From assembly GCA_030144725.1 (NCBI GenBank), contig JASKMD010000028.1:4077919-4141918 (forward strand): a stretch of DNA of 64,000 nt, written 5' to 3'. Positions 1-11,652 of the stretch are shown here, one piece after another. The stretch's first letter is position 1, and each line of letters opens with the position of its first letter. A program made the position numbers and the translations under genes. The stretch is from Haematococcus lacustris (Eukaryota > Chlorophyta > Chlorophyceae > Chlamydomonadales > Haematococcaceae). The notes beneath the pieces are model-generated. The model saw only the letters and a program-made list of their open reading frames with translations, made no database searches and was not told the DNA's origin.

Positions 1-1
1 A

Positions 2-3000
2 AGGGAGGCGGTGCAAGCACGCCAGGGCGACGGTACAACCGAAAATCACGTGCAAGCCGCGCTCGCCCAGCTGACCAACTCCTACCGCGACCAAATCCAC
101 AAACTAGATGACGACGACTCCGCACTCGCCATTGCACAGGCGCGTCTCAGAATGCAACACCTCATCAGCACCCAACCCAAAAAAGCCAACAAATACATAC
201 TACGCCCTTCTCGCACCGACCACAAAGGACTGCAGGCACTAGCCGACCCCGATACCAAGAACATCTGCACCGCCCCGGCCGACCTCAACCGAATTATCAC
301 CACCGCCTACAGACAAAAGCTCACGCCGCCGACTCCCAAAACCGGTCACTACACTAGCACACAGACCAGAAACTATCCCTGGACCCGCCCCAAAGCCGAC
401 GACCCCTTCACGTTGCACACCTGCCAAAATGTACACTGGCTGCACACAGCCATCATGGACAAAGCAGGATTTCAAGAATGCATCAGCAAACTGTCAGGTG
501 GCAAAGCACCTGGCCCGGACGGCATTGAAAACGAGATCATCAAGATGCTGCCATGGGAGATGAGGGACACCATTCACCAGCTGTTTATCGTCATGTGGGC
601 CACTGGCTGCACACCCACAGCATGGAAAGCCAGTGACACCTGCCTGCTATACAAAGACAAGGGCCAGGAAACAGACCTCAACGCCTACAGACCTGTGGGG
701 CTGGCCAACACCATCTACAAACTCTGGACCAGCCTCATAACTAGGGCGCTGTGCGAATATGCTGAAGCTAATGGGATGCTAAGTAACTGCCAAGCAGGCT
801 TCCGCTCTCACCGGGACACAACACAACAGCTCCAAATGTTAGTCATGGCCCTCGAAGACGCCAAGCTAGCCAAAGTAGATATATATGCGCTCCTGGTCGC
901 CTTCACTAGTGCCTTCAACACCACTTGTCAAGACAAACTGCTATGGATTATGCACGACTTAGGCTTTCCCACCGACGCTACAGATGCGGTGCGGGACCTC
1001 TACACGGGGGCAACGACACGCTTCAACACTCCGTACGGTCACACCGACCCGGTACCCGTCGACCGGGGCACCATCCAGGGCGACTCCCTATCACCTTTCT
1101 TATTCCTCATCTACATCGAACCCCTACTGCGTTGGCTCCAAGTAGGAGCGCGGGGGTACAAATTCACATCCGATACAACCGACAGCGCCGGGCGATTTAC
1201 CATCGGCAGCATCGACTATGCAGACGACATCGCTATCCTATGCAACTCAATCAGCAATCTACGCTGCCAGGCCGACAAGCTCTCCGCCTACTCGAACTGG
1301 GGCCACCTCATCATATCCCACAGCAAAACCATCGCCACAGCGGCGCTCCACAAAGCGCACCAATCCGGCAGATGCAGCACCACGGCAGAAGCGGAAAAGC
1401 AAGCCCGCAGAGAACTACAAGTCGTAAAGCTACAAGGGAAGCCTGTCACCTACCTCCAACCGACCGCCCCCTTCACTTACCTAGGTGTCCTACTTACCAT
1501 GACGCTCAACTGGAAACCACAACACATAGCCATGGTGTCCCAACTGAGACAGAAGTTAGAAAGACTACGACGCTCGTTTGCCAGCGCGAGACAAGCCATC
1601 CACATCATCAAAACAGCCATCATCCCCAGTCTGGCTTACAGTTTCTGCGTGGTCCCATGCACACCAGGAGATCTAGACCTCTACGACAGAGCAATCAACC
1701 AATGTGTTAAGAAAAAACTCAGACTCCCACTAGGCACAACCAATGCCGTCGTCAGGGAGGACATCGACAAGCTCGGCCTGGGCATCAGCTCAACAGCCAA
1801 AGAGTACCATACCAGAAACACTACAGCCCTCTTGCACAGTCTCCAGTCCACAGACACTATACATGCCCACATAACCAGAAGCATACTACACAAACAGATT
1901 ACCTGGCTCTACGCTCAAGCTGCCAAGCATGGACACCGCATCCTCATTATGCTACAACACACCCTACGCGCCAGACAACTCCTGCATGCTACCACGGCGC
2001 AACTCACTGCCACTCAGGAAGGACAAGACCTCTACCCTAAGGAAACCAAACTACTTGGACAACTCATCACACAGAATACTAGCGCCCTTCCACTTGACAT
2101 AGTTAGTGCCTGCATGACGTGCCTCAAAAGCCTGGGCATCCGACATGCCACAGAGCTCCAACACACCATCGCTGGCAGCACCTACATCATCTCAGGAAAG
2201 ATGCTTAAAGAACGCTTCCACAACAAGGTCAAACAAAAACACTATATCGCCCTCAACAGACTAACGACCATGGCGACCCAGGACAGATGCCCAACCACAA
2301 CAGAAGCGAAAGACATCGCAGCCAAACGAGACACCACCTCCGACCTGCCCGCTGCGCAAAGACTAATTAAACCATGGGCCGCGGGCTTGACGGAGCTTGC
2401 ACCAACCGACGTCGAAGAAGACACAAAGCACCGCTACGCTGATATCAGGGCGTATGTGATTGCCAAGAAGCCCACATCGGGAACACAACCGCCCATCCCG
2501 ACGCACGTGACCGAACATGCAACACAACCGCCCGCAGCCCAGGAGGCCATCAAGAGCAACTCCCGGCTGCTAAGACGAGAGAACAACGAAGCACAATCGC
2601 CTCCAACGAAGCCCACCCGACCCAAGGCGGGCACGAAACGGAACACTGAGGGCAGACAGATCCAAACTATCCCGAAGGACATCGTGCACATAATAGGCCT
2701 CGACCTTCCATGTCTCTCCAGCTGGAAGGTGGATAAAGCCTGCCGATGTAAACCCAAGAACCTAGGTTGCATACTAGGGGCCATGTACGGCCACCAAGAG
2801 GCCATTACCAACATAGAGGGCTGGCAATGGGACGGCATTAACAAGGAAAACTACTACAAGGTGCATTGGAAGCCCACAGTCATAGATAGATGGGCATTAC
2901 CACTATGTGCAGAAGAAGGCTATACACCCACACACATAGAACCCATCAGCAGGGAAGAGGCTAAAGACGTATGCACATGTGAGCTATGCTGGCTACCAAG

Positions 3001-5812
3001 AGGAGACAGCCCAATGTGCCACAACTGCAAGAGGGCCTACCACCCAGCTTGCCTTGAGGAAGCCCTCCTGTCGGGACACAAGGAACCAAGCCACTGGCTG
3101 TGCCCAATATGCAAGTTTGGCGGCAACGAGTTCAAAACGACTATGCGCCAGTCAGCGCACTCGGACCTTATACGAGTTCACTGGCGCCCCACCCTCGAAC
3201 CGGCACCTCTCATCACGGCACACCTGGACTACCTGGCGCGACGCAGCGACTATGAAGAGGAAAATAAGAGGATACAAGAAGCTAGATACGCGCGGCCTGA
3301 CACACAGCTGCCAACACACACCCGGCAGGGACTACCGGACCCGCACACCTGGCTGCCCCGGTGCACCAACCTTCACTCGAAGGCCACCTTCCACACGTAC
3401 CCCATTAACCCGCAGACGGACATCGTCGGGACGGGCAGATGCGAAACCTTCCTCCAACTGCACCCCCACATGACCACTCCCGCGATGAACTTAAGCACGG
3501 GGGAGCCCATCATGCCCAAACACGACCTAGTGCAACACGTAACGGTTCACGACGAGTCGGGCCGCACAGCAGGCCTCCTGACCAAACAACAACACCAGCA
3601 CCTACACGCCTGGTTACAACACACACCACACACACGCAACCTGGCCACAGAACTGGTGGCCCTCCTAAGGAGACAAGACACACAGAGCAGCCGCCACCCC
3701 ATGAGAATGGCACAAGACAAAGCCCTCACTACCCTGCACACCACACGATCCTTTACAAGTACCGTCCAAAGGTGGGCGGACCCACTCACAGTTAGACCAG
3801 AAACTACTACCTACTGGAGCCCCGACATCAATGACACCGCCTTTGGGGCACACCACAATTGCCTACTCGTACGTCACACTGGGCTGTCCACATGGAACGT
3901 ACCAGCCGATGATGCGGTGGCCCTGAAATGCGTTAACCATGCTATACACTCAGCACACCAGGAGGAGGCCATGGCCACCATCATGTTGATCCCTGGCAAA
4001 AAGGGGATCTCTTACCCCAAGTACATTGACACCTTGAGACGGTACCCAGAGTACTGCCAGCACCTGGCCAGCATACCTCTCACTAATACCAACTGCTCCA
4101 AACTTGGCAAACACGCCACCCTCCTCGTCTACGTCATATGGAATGAGGCAGGGCAACTACTCACCACCAAAGGCAACCCGCAAGGATGGATGGCTAGCAC
4201 AGCCACCGCACTACATCCGGACCGGGAGACACACCCTTTCCATCACAAACCCAATAACCAAAAACAGCCAGCCACCCTCCCCAGTGGCCACAAACAGCAC
4301 CTCCGCCTCCCGCTGGACAGGGCCCTACCTACGCCAGGGCACACACGCAACCAACACCAGCTCACACACCACTCCACCACGCTACCACGGATGGCCATCA
4401 CCGAATGGACCACTGTAGCGTACACTGACGGGAGCTGCATTAAGACATCCGAGCCAGCCCCGGCACGCGTCGGGGCGGGGGTCTATATTCCAGAAAACAA
4501 CGCCCTGATTACCATTGCACTGAACGACCCAGAGAACAACACCATCAACAAAGCAGAACTCACAGCGATACACGCGGCAATCAAAGCGGGAGCCAGACGC
4601 ATTGCCACCGACAGCCTCTGCTCCCTCTATCAGATCCGCCGCGCTCTCGCTAACCCTATGTCCCTCATCAATCATAGACATAACGACATCCTGACAGACA
4701 TCGCCACCCTCATCGTCGACAGCCCCGACACGATCTAATTCTTCAAAGTCAAGGCCCACTCGGGCGTCATCGGAAACGAAGGCGCAGATGCCCTTGCTAA
4801 GCACGCAGCGTTACACCCGGAACAAGCCAACACACTAGGGTACCACCCGACAACACGTAGAGAGAGGGGCATATGGCTAAGCAACGGGACCGACGGCGAA
4901 ACCCTCGCCCCACTGCCGGACTGCCGCCACAGCGTGCGAGCACACATGCATAGCAGGCACAAGTTAGGCCTCGCCAACCAAGACAGCATTTACTATCAGA
5001 TGACGCAAGATATCACCAAAGCTGCGGCAAAGGGAGCGGGCGAAAGAGTGATGACCGACACGAACATCTCCATCCCCGCGCAAAGAACCGCCTTACTCTA
5101 CCGAACCGGAGGGCTCTACAACCAAAAGCTGGCTATGCGATGGAAAAAGGCGACAGACGACCGCTGCCCACTCTGTGGGGAGGCTGACAGTGCCACACAC
5201 CTCCTCTCGGGCTGTAGCGCGACCCTACCACTTGTGCAAGAAAGGCACAACGGGGCCGGCCGCCTTATCGCCAAAGCCATCAGCAAAGGAACCCTCGGCG
5301 GGTGCATCCGGTTTGCGGACACCGGCAGCTGGGAGAAGGGTGCAAAAGACAACCTGGACCTCCCTAACGACACACTACACACAACACTGCGGGCGCTTGG
5401 CCTCAAGACAGCAACGACCAAAAATACCACCAGACCAGACATTCTCATGGTGACGCCCCTACAGAAGACGGGCAAACGTGGCAAAGCCATCAAACGGGTC
5501 ACTATCATAGAAATCAAATACTGTGCGGACTCCAGATGGGCAGAACAACTGGACAAAGCCCTCAACCAACACACGAAACTGGCACACACCATCCGCAAGG
5601 AAGGCCACACGGTCGAGATTCGACCAATCCTATTAGGTATAGGCGGCATTACATATGAAACACACACGCGCCAACATCTTTTGGCCCTTGGGGTCACCCA
5701 AAATGACGTAACCAAGCTACTAAACAAGCTCACGAGACATGCGGTAGAGGCAGCCCACTCCATTGCCAAGAACAGCTACAGGCTACGAGCTACTAAAGGG
5801 GGGGGGGGGTAA
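2..5812 (+). pseudogene. LINE polyprotein (RT, PHD, RNase H, restriction-like endonuclease), one in-frame stop
   Basis: One frame is open from base 2 to 5812 except for TAA at 4736-4738. Numbering codons from 11: the RT domain covers about residues 155-500, with GxxQGDxLSP (motif B) and YADD at 403-406 (nt 1217-1228). The motif A aspartate position is Ala297 (nt 899-901), in the context VAFTSAFN where LINE RTs normally have an Asp before the Phe. A C4HC3 PHD finger lies at residues 988-1034. RNase H starts with YTDGSC (Asp1473), followed by NKAEL and ATDSL; the TAA falls just before its last conserved block, which continues in frame as KVKAHSGV and GNEGADALAK. Downstream come CPLCGEADSATHLLSGC (about 5164-5214) and an endonuclease with RPDIL and IIEIKY (about 5432-5520). 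The dead motif A and the stop indicate a decayed copy, unless the stop is read through or is a sequence error. Confidence 0.8.
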
Positions 5813-5878
5813 GGAGGTCTGTTGCTTCTCGACGGTGGGAGCAGGCCGCGCCCCAGGCGGTAGCTCCTCCCTTAATGC

Positions 5879-5912
5879 ACGCCGGTGAATACCGGCGTAG
5901 TCTTCTTCTTCT
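5879..5912 (+). other. 3'-terminal hairpin and TTC tail of the LINE
   Basis: ACGCCGGT (5879-5886) and ACCGGCGT (5891-5898) are perfect 8-bp arms around a 4-nt loop, directly followed by a short (TTC)n tract. Target-primed LINEs often recognise a 3' RNA stem-loop, so this is a plausible RT-recognition structure; that role is inferred. Confidence 0.5.
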
Positions 5913-6795
5913 TCTCATGTCTAACATCTCCGAGCTCTAACATCTCCGTGCCGCCATTGACGCCCCTTCGCATCCCCACCCCACCCCGCCACCGATACCT
6001 AGGCCGGAATAGGCCAAAGGTTTTGCGCATTGCATCCACGACTCAATCTCGCAGCCAGTCTTGCAGCCTCGCTGCCCTCGAATCGCGACCCGCATCTGGT
6101 GGGCATTTCCGCAGCCAGCCAGCCTCGTAGACATTTTCACAGCCACGCAGCGCCGAACCTCGCAACTAGTGTTACATGCCTAGCCACGAAGCGCTTACTC
6201 CTGCTTCCAGCCAAACCATTGCCATGCCCCTTCTTTGCAGCAGGTCTGACGGTCAAAGTCTCTTTCCCCTTCCCTTTCCTTCCCCTCCTCTCTTACTTCC
6301 TCTCATCCAGCAGCCCTCATCAAAAGCATGCCAGACGGCTGCATGAGGAGGCAAAGTAACGGAACAATTTTTCACCCCCCCCTCTCACTGATCTTGACGG
6401 ACAGGTTGAGACTACCCACCCCACCCTACCATTCCCTTCCCCATCCCACGAGGTGAGCCTGCATTCCTTGCTGTCTGCCGTCGCAACCAGCCAGTCTCGC
6501 AGCCAGCCAGTCTCGCAGAGCCACTTCAGCCTTTCAGCCTCGTAGCCATTTCTGCATTCCTTGCTGTCATCGCAAGCACGTACCTTGTGTTTACTGCAGG
6601 TCAGAGTCACTGCTGCCTCTCGCCCCCTCCCCCTAACTTATCACCACCACCTCCAACTCCGCCACCTCCCCTATTTCTCCCCTCCCCTCCCCCTCCCCCC
6701 ATACCCGGCTGCCCCCTCCCTACCCTACCTCCTCTGCTCACCTTGCCAGGCAAGTGCCACTCCATCTCAACCACCCCACCCCACCCCACCTACAC
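5913..6795. other. No gene seen; CAGCCAGCC-rich spacer
   Basis: No convincing coding sequence. Short imperfect repeats built on cagccagcc and tctcgcagcc (about 6040-6130 and 6480-6540) resemble the seed of the following minisatellite. The strand 6600-6780 is pyrimidine-rich (C/T runs). Confidence 0.5.
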
Positions 6796-7417
6796 TGGTT
6801 GCCAGCCACAGCCAGCCAGTCACAGCCACAGCCAGCCACGGCCAGCCACAGCCAGCCACAGCCAGCCAGTCACAGCCAGTCACAGCCAGCCAGCCAGTAC
6901 TGGTCACAGCCAGCCAGTACTGGTCACAGCCAGCCAGCCAGTACTGGTCACAGCCAGCCAGTACTGGTCATAGCCAGCCAGTACTGGTCACAGCTAGCCA
7001 GTAGTGGTCACAGCCAGCCAGTACTGGTCACAGCCAGCCAGCCAGTACTGGTCACAGCCAGCCAGCCAGTACTGGTCACAGCCAGCCAGTACTGGTCACA
7101 GCCAGCCAGTACTGGTCACAGCCAGCCAGCCAGTACTGGTCACAGCCAGCCAGCCAGTACTGGTCACAGCCAGCCAGCCAGTAGTGGTCATAGCCAGCCA
7201 GTACTGGTCACAGCCAGCCAGTACTGGTCACAGCCAGCCAGTACTGGTCACAGCCAGCCAGCCAATACTGGTCACAGCCAGCCAGCCAGTACTGGTCACA
7301 GCCAGCCAGTACTGGTCACAGCCAGCCAGTACTGGTCACAGCCAGCCAGTACTGGTCACAGCCAGTCAGCCAGTACTGGTCACAGCCAGCCAGCACTGGT
7401 CACAGCCAGCCAGCCAG
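6796..7417 (+). repeat. Minisatellite A, CCAGTACTGG core with TCACAGCCAG spacer
   Basis: Starts as CAGCCA-type simple repeats (6796-6893), then becomes units of the 10-bp palindrome CCAGTACTGG plus spacer TCACAGCCAG (20 bp), or a 24-bp version with one extra CCAG. Around two dozen cores are visible, with a few point variants (CCAGTAGTGG, CCAATACTGG, CCAGCACTGG). The apparent open frames are by-products of the repeat. Confidence 0.9.
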
Positions 7418-7482
7418 GTGTCTAATGTGTGTCATGCATTGCATTCATTGGGTACAGTAGTGCATTGTATGTAAGATGACAC

Positions 7483-7539
7483 TGTGTCACTTTGCAGGGG
7501 TTGGAGCATGGACGAGTACCTTCATTACATCAAGGTCGC
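7483..7539 (+). other. 57-bp block shared with 53748-53804 (reverse strand), candidate exon
   Basis: The 57 bp match the reverse complement of 53748-53804 without gaps and with 6 mismatches. The block begins with an acceptor-like TTTGCAG and then reads GWSMDEYLHYIKVA; the other copy reads GWSLDDYLHHIEVA. All six differences fall at first or third codon positions of this frame. In both loci the block directly follows a CCAGTACTGG minisatellite. It could be an exon of a duplicated gene or part of a transposon; no complete gene could be built. Confidence 0.45.
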
Positions 7540-7929
7540 TGGAAGAGGGCATTGACATAGGTCAACCAGCACATGAGATTGTGGAGGGTGTTAGTTGACG
7601 CTACATAGCTTGAGGGTTGTGCGGCGCTGTGTACTATGTAACTATGTGATAACAAGGAGTGGGTCATAGCATATGCATGTGGTTATAGCATGTTGTCCTC
7701 ATGGTTATATGTACTCTGTATACCTTGCAACATCTGTAGCTCAGTATCACGTGTAAGTACACCCAACGGCTCTAGCCTAACGTGTAATAACCTCCAACTT
7801 GGCAATCGTTACCGAGCAAGCCCCTTCCTTCAGCCCTTCACCCAGCCCTTCAGCACTTGAGGGGGTCACACAGTAATGGATGGGTGTCACACAGCAATGG
7901 ATGATGGTCACAAAGTGTGCTGTCGCTGC
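7540..7929. other. No gene seen
   Basis: AT-richer unique sequence between the 57-bp block and the CTG-rich tract. No ORF with family resemblance, RNA gene or repeat was recognised. Confidence 0.4.
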
Positions 7930-8331
7930 CCCCCTAGTGTTGCTGCCCCACATGGTGCAATTGTTGCTGTTGCTGCTGTCGCTGCCCCCTCGTTGCCGCT
8001 GCCCCGCTGCCCCGCTGCCCTCCTGATGCTGCCGTTGCTGCCCCCCTGCCCCCTTGCTCCTGATGCTGCCCCCCTGCCCCCATGCTGCTGCTGCTGCTGG
8101 CCCCCAGCCCCCAAGCTCCTGCAGTTCCATGCCCCCCTGCTGCTGCTGCAGCCCCCAGCCCCCCTGCCGCTGCTGCCCCCCTGCCTCCCTGCTGCTGCTG
8201 CTGCTGCTGCTGCTGCCCCCCTGCCCCTCTGCTGCTGCTGCTGCTGCCCCCCTGCCCCTCTGCTGCTGCTGCTGCTGCCCCCCTTCCCCCTGCTGCTGCT
8301 GCTGGCCCCTTACCCCAAGCTCCTGCAGTCA
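7930..8331 (+). repeat. CTG/CCCC-rich low-complexity tract
   Basis: Runs of CTG triplets alternate with CCCCCCTGCCCC blocks. A tract of the same composition, in opposite orientation (GCA/GGGG), occupies 55738-56450 beside the related minisatellite, so tract and minisatellite seem to travel together. Confidence 0.85.
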
Positions 8332-9103
8332 GCCAGTACTGGTTGGGTGTCAGCCAGTACTGGTTGGGGGTCAGCCAGTACTGGTTGGGAGTCAGCGAGT
8401 ATTGGTTGAGGGTGGACCAGTACTGGTTGTGGGTGAACCAGTACTGGTTTGGGGTGGACCAGTACTGGTTGTGGGTGGATCAGTACTGGTTGTGGGTGGA
8501 CCAGTACTGGTTGTGGGTGGACCAGTACTGGTTAGGGGATGACCAGTACTGGTTGGGGGTGGACCAGTACTGGTTGGGGGTGGACCAGTACTGGTTGGGG
8601 GTGGACCAGTACTGGTTGGGTGTGGACCAGTACTGGTTGGGTGTGGACCAGTACTGGTTGGGGGGTGGACCAGTACTGGTTGGGGGTGGACCAGTACTGG
8701 TTGGGTGTGGACCAGTACTGGTTGGGGGTGGACCAGTACTGGTTGGGTGTGGACCAGTACTGGTTGGGGGTGGACCAGTACTGGTTGGGTGTGGACCAGT
8801 ACTGGTTGGGGGGTGGACCAGTACTGGTTAGGGGTGGACCAGTACTGGTTGGGTGTGGACCAGTACTGGTTGGGGGTGGACCAGTACTGGTTGGGTGTGG
8901 ACCAGTACTGGTTGGGGGTGGACCAGTACTGGTTGGGGGTGGACCAGTACTGGTTGGGGGGTGGACCAGTACTGGTTGGGGGTGGACCAGTACTGGTTGG
9001 GGGTGAACCAGTACTGGTTGGGGGTGAACCTGTACTGGTTGTGGGTGGACCAGTACTGGTTGGGGGGGCGGCCAGTACTGGTTGGGGGTGGACCAGTACT
9101 GGT
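8332..9103 (+). repeat. Minisatellite B, CCAGTACTGG core with TTGGGGGTGGA spacer
   Basis: About 36 units of the palindrome CCAGTACTGG plus an 11-bp spacer (TTGGGGGTGGA or TTGGGTGTGGA), giving a 21-bp period, with occasional 22-bp units. The spacer differs completely from that of minisatellite A while the core is kept. Long open frames on both strands follow from the 21-bp period and are not genes. Confidence 0.9.
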
Positions 9104-10231
9104 TTTCTCGTATCTCCTCAGCCCGATTTTTCCTCGTTTTTAGGTTCACACCCCCATTCTTAGAACCGCTAAAAAATACATTCCATCAAGCCACTTTGTC
9201 AAAATTTTCAACTTTTCTCATGAACTTTTCTGCGAGTGACTTGGCTATCGTGCTTGGTGTTGTGTTGACATTCGTTGAGTCGGTGTTGAGACAGGCTATG
9301 TTGGAGCATGTTGCTGCAGCTCATGCACTATTCTTACATCATGTTGAGGCATGACGTCGTTCTTACATGTTATACAGCAACCAAAGCATAACTGCTGGGC
9401 TGTGTTGAGGTTTACCAATCTTACATGTTGAAAACATGGCTCAATTACTGCAACACACTTGCTGCCTGCTACAGCCTGCGTTGCAGCACACCTGCAGCCT
9501 GCTGCTGCTGCTGCTGCTGCTGATGCTGATCCTACTGCTGCTGCTCATCCACTGCACCACACATGCTGCGTGTTACAGCCCGCATTGCAGCACACCTGCA
9601 GCCTGCTGCATGTGCATTTCACTGCAAAGGCCAATCTTACATGTGCGTTTACTGCAAAGGCCAGCACAAAGCACAATGCAATGCGCACTTGTTGTCGCAC
9701 GCACGTCCTCATTTCCCCCAGATCGGTTTCATCGAAAACCTGTAGAAGCAGCCCCCACGGGGTAGTCGCCTACACAAGGCACGCATTGCGTTGACGTGAA
9801 CGAGAGCGAGCATGTACATGCTAGACAAACTTACTGCGGGGGGGCGAGGTCGGCCACAAGAGGCAAGATGGCTGCCAACAACAACGGAAGAATGCTCAAG
9901 GCAATGACGACCTCAATGTCATCGTCCCTTTCGACGTCGTCCATCCAGCCGTGGCCGCCATCCCACATGCCCATTGCCATTGCGGAGTATATGCGATATG
10001 GGAAAGGTCAGTACGTCATTCCTCTCATTCTAAGGCGGATGTTCAAATTATCTTCAAGTTATCTTCAAATTTGCCGCGTTCGGAAAAAGGTCTTGTTTCA
10101 TTGAAAAACTGAAAGAGTTTCATCGTCAGTGAAATTGAGCGGATGCCGCTGGTTCTCAGCCTATCCTTTCAAACGCGACTTGTTTGTAGGCCTGCACTGT
10201 TTGAAATGCAAAAATACTTAGGTTGCCAAAG

Positions 10232-10279
10232 GTCAGACATGCAAGCTATTTTAAAAGATGCAAGCCGTCCATGCTGTCC
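10232..10279 (+). repeat. Fragment resembling the end of the 57-kb LTR
   Basis: This stretch (GTCAGACATGCAAG..., TTTAAAAGATGCAAGCCG, CCATGCTG) matches the last part of the 434-bp LTR (about 57703-57750 and 62960-63007) with a few mismatches. Probably a relic of a related LTR; it is short, so the origin is uncertain. Confidence 0.4.
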
Positions 10280-11198
10280 GTGGATCCGCCATCTGTGGCG
10301 TTTTCTGGCTTGCGCTTCTTCCGCTGTGGCTGTAGCGCGCTGGCGCCAACCAAGTTAATCACAGCACAGCCAATCACTCTGCAACACCCAATCTGCGATC
10401 TGACCGGGGGCAGCACCCGGCACTTTCAGATTTTCAGTGAAGACGTTCAGATTTTCAGAAAAAAATTTTCATTGAAAATCTGAATGAAAATCTGAAATTT
10501 TCACAACACTGTGTGCAGTACACTAGCCATGCACCACACATCCCAGTCATGTACAACCTCATAGCAGTGCATTTGCCAGTGCATGTGGACATTTATCAGA
10601 ACCGGACAACAAGCTCGTATAGCCATACAGCGATCTGCTCACGCGGGTGATCAAGGCAGAGCTAGGCAATAGCTGCCGGGCCAGCTGGGTTGCTCCATAC
10701 CAACTTGCTGCCAAGGAGCCCGGGGACTTGACCCTGAGCCAGGTCCTAGGCACATGGGGAGTTGACGCTTAGCCCTGACATAGTCCTAGGGCCTAGGCTA
10801 GGCACCAAGGCCATGGCTCGAAAGGTGCAAAACTTTGACAGAAAGCCGCTGGGCTTAGGGGGTGGTCAATCTCTACCAAACAACATCCTAGGCACCAAGG
10901 CCATCCAGGTCGTAAGTGGCTCGAGAGGTGGTAGAGCGCTGGGCTGGGTGCGGAGGCGGCTTGAGACGTTGCATTGGGAGAGGTGGTCGCATGCGCATGG
11001 TTCAATCACACGGTATCACATCTGCTGGACAGGCAGGGGTTCGTTCGAGCATGACCAGGTTCAGGTTGGGCAATGGAGGGTTGGGCGTGGAGAAGGCACG
11101 GTCTAAGGGAGTTCCTTTTCCTTTACCGCGCATAAGCAGTGTGAGCACGTCTTTTCCAGAAAATAATCATAGTAAAAACCCCCTTGCCATGGCCCCAT

Positions 11199-11203
11199 TA
11201 CAA
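11199..11203 (-). terminator. Candidate poly(A) signal TGTAA
   Basis: TGTAA, the usual green-algal polyadenylation signal, on the minus strand about 450 nt beyond the stop of the glycosyltransferase gene. Confidence 0.4.
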
Positions 11204-11652
11204 ACGATGATGATACTAGTAGGGTCTCGTCCTTGGACCCTGCTGAGGGTCCTTGCCCAAGCAGAAAGACCTAGAGATGAGCAGCAGAATGACCTAGAGA
11301 TGAGCAGCAGAAGAGAGGTAGTGCCAGTATGGTTTTCCTCGCCTAGCCCTGTTGCCCTACTGGCACACAAGAAGGTCTGTCCTGTCATGCAAATTTTCCA
11401 ACCTGCCCATGGTCAAGGTGATGTAGCCTTACTAGGCTGAGGCAAACAAAACAAAACATTTCCATGTTGTTCTGCCATGGAGTGCACGCCTCAATGACAC
11501 CATGTGCGGGCACCATGCGACTTCGGGCTATGTGCCTGAGAGCTGCGTAGTGCCGTGCAGCAGGGCCTGCAGGAGCTGCCCGTGGGTAAGATAGCACTGC
11601 CCAGTGCTGCAAGCCAGGCCCTCCTGGGCAACAGCTGGGGAGCAGTGCGGGG

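Larger units (their letters stand above)
1..5912 (+). mobile_element. Dualen/RandI-like non-LTR retrotransposon, 5'-truncated by the window edge
   Basis: The order of domains is reverse transcriptase, PHD finger, RNase H, CX2CX7HX4C zinc finger and a PD-(E)xK restriction-like endonuclease. The last two together are typical of R2/CRE-type and Dualen (RandI) LINEs; Dualen, described from Chlamydomonas, carries both an APE endonuclease (which would lie upstream of position 1) and the restriction-like one. The 3' end is inferred from a hairpin (5879-5898) followed by a TTC-rich tail (to about 5912). No target-site duplication can be seen because the 5' end is outside the window. Family assignment rests on domain order recalled from memory. 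Confidence 0.75.
9104..11652. other. No assignable gene; degraded repeat DNA
   Basis: Short frames only. At about 9620-9690 a plus-strand frame reads FHCKGQ then CVYCKGQHKAQC, reminiscent of a CCHC knuckle but with wrong spacing (CX2CX3HX3C), so at best a transposon relic. At 10430-10505 there are repeated TTTCAGATTTTCA-type motifs also found near 49130-49165. The right end (11104-11652) is probably the 3' region of the glycosyltransferase gene on the minus strand. Confidence 0.35.

Noticed and set aside
6796..9103. CRISPR array
   Set aside because: Spacers are repeated, not unique, there are no cas genes, and the setting is eukaryotic.
9563..9745. Zinc-knuckle protein
   Set aside because: CVYCKGQHKAQC has non-standard spacing and the frame is short with no neighbouring retroelement domain.
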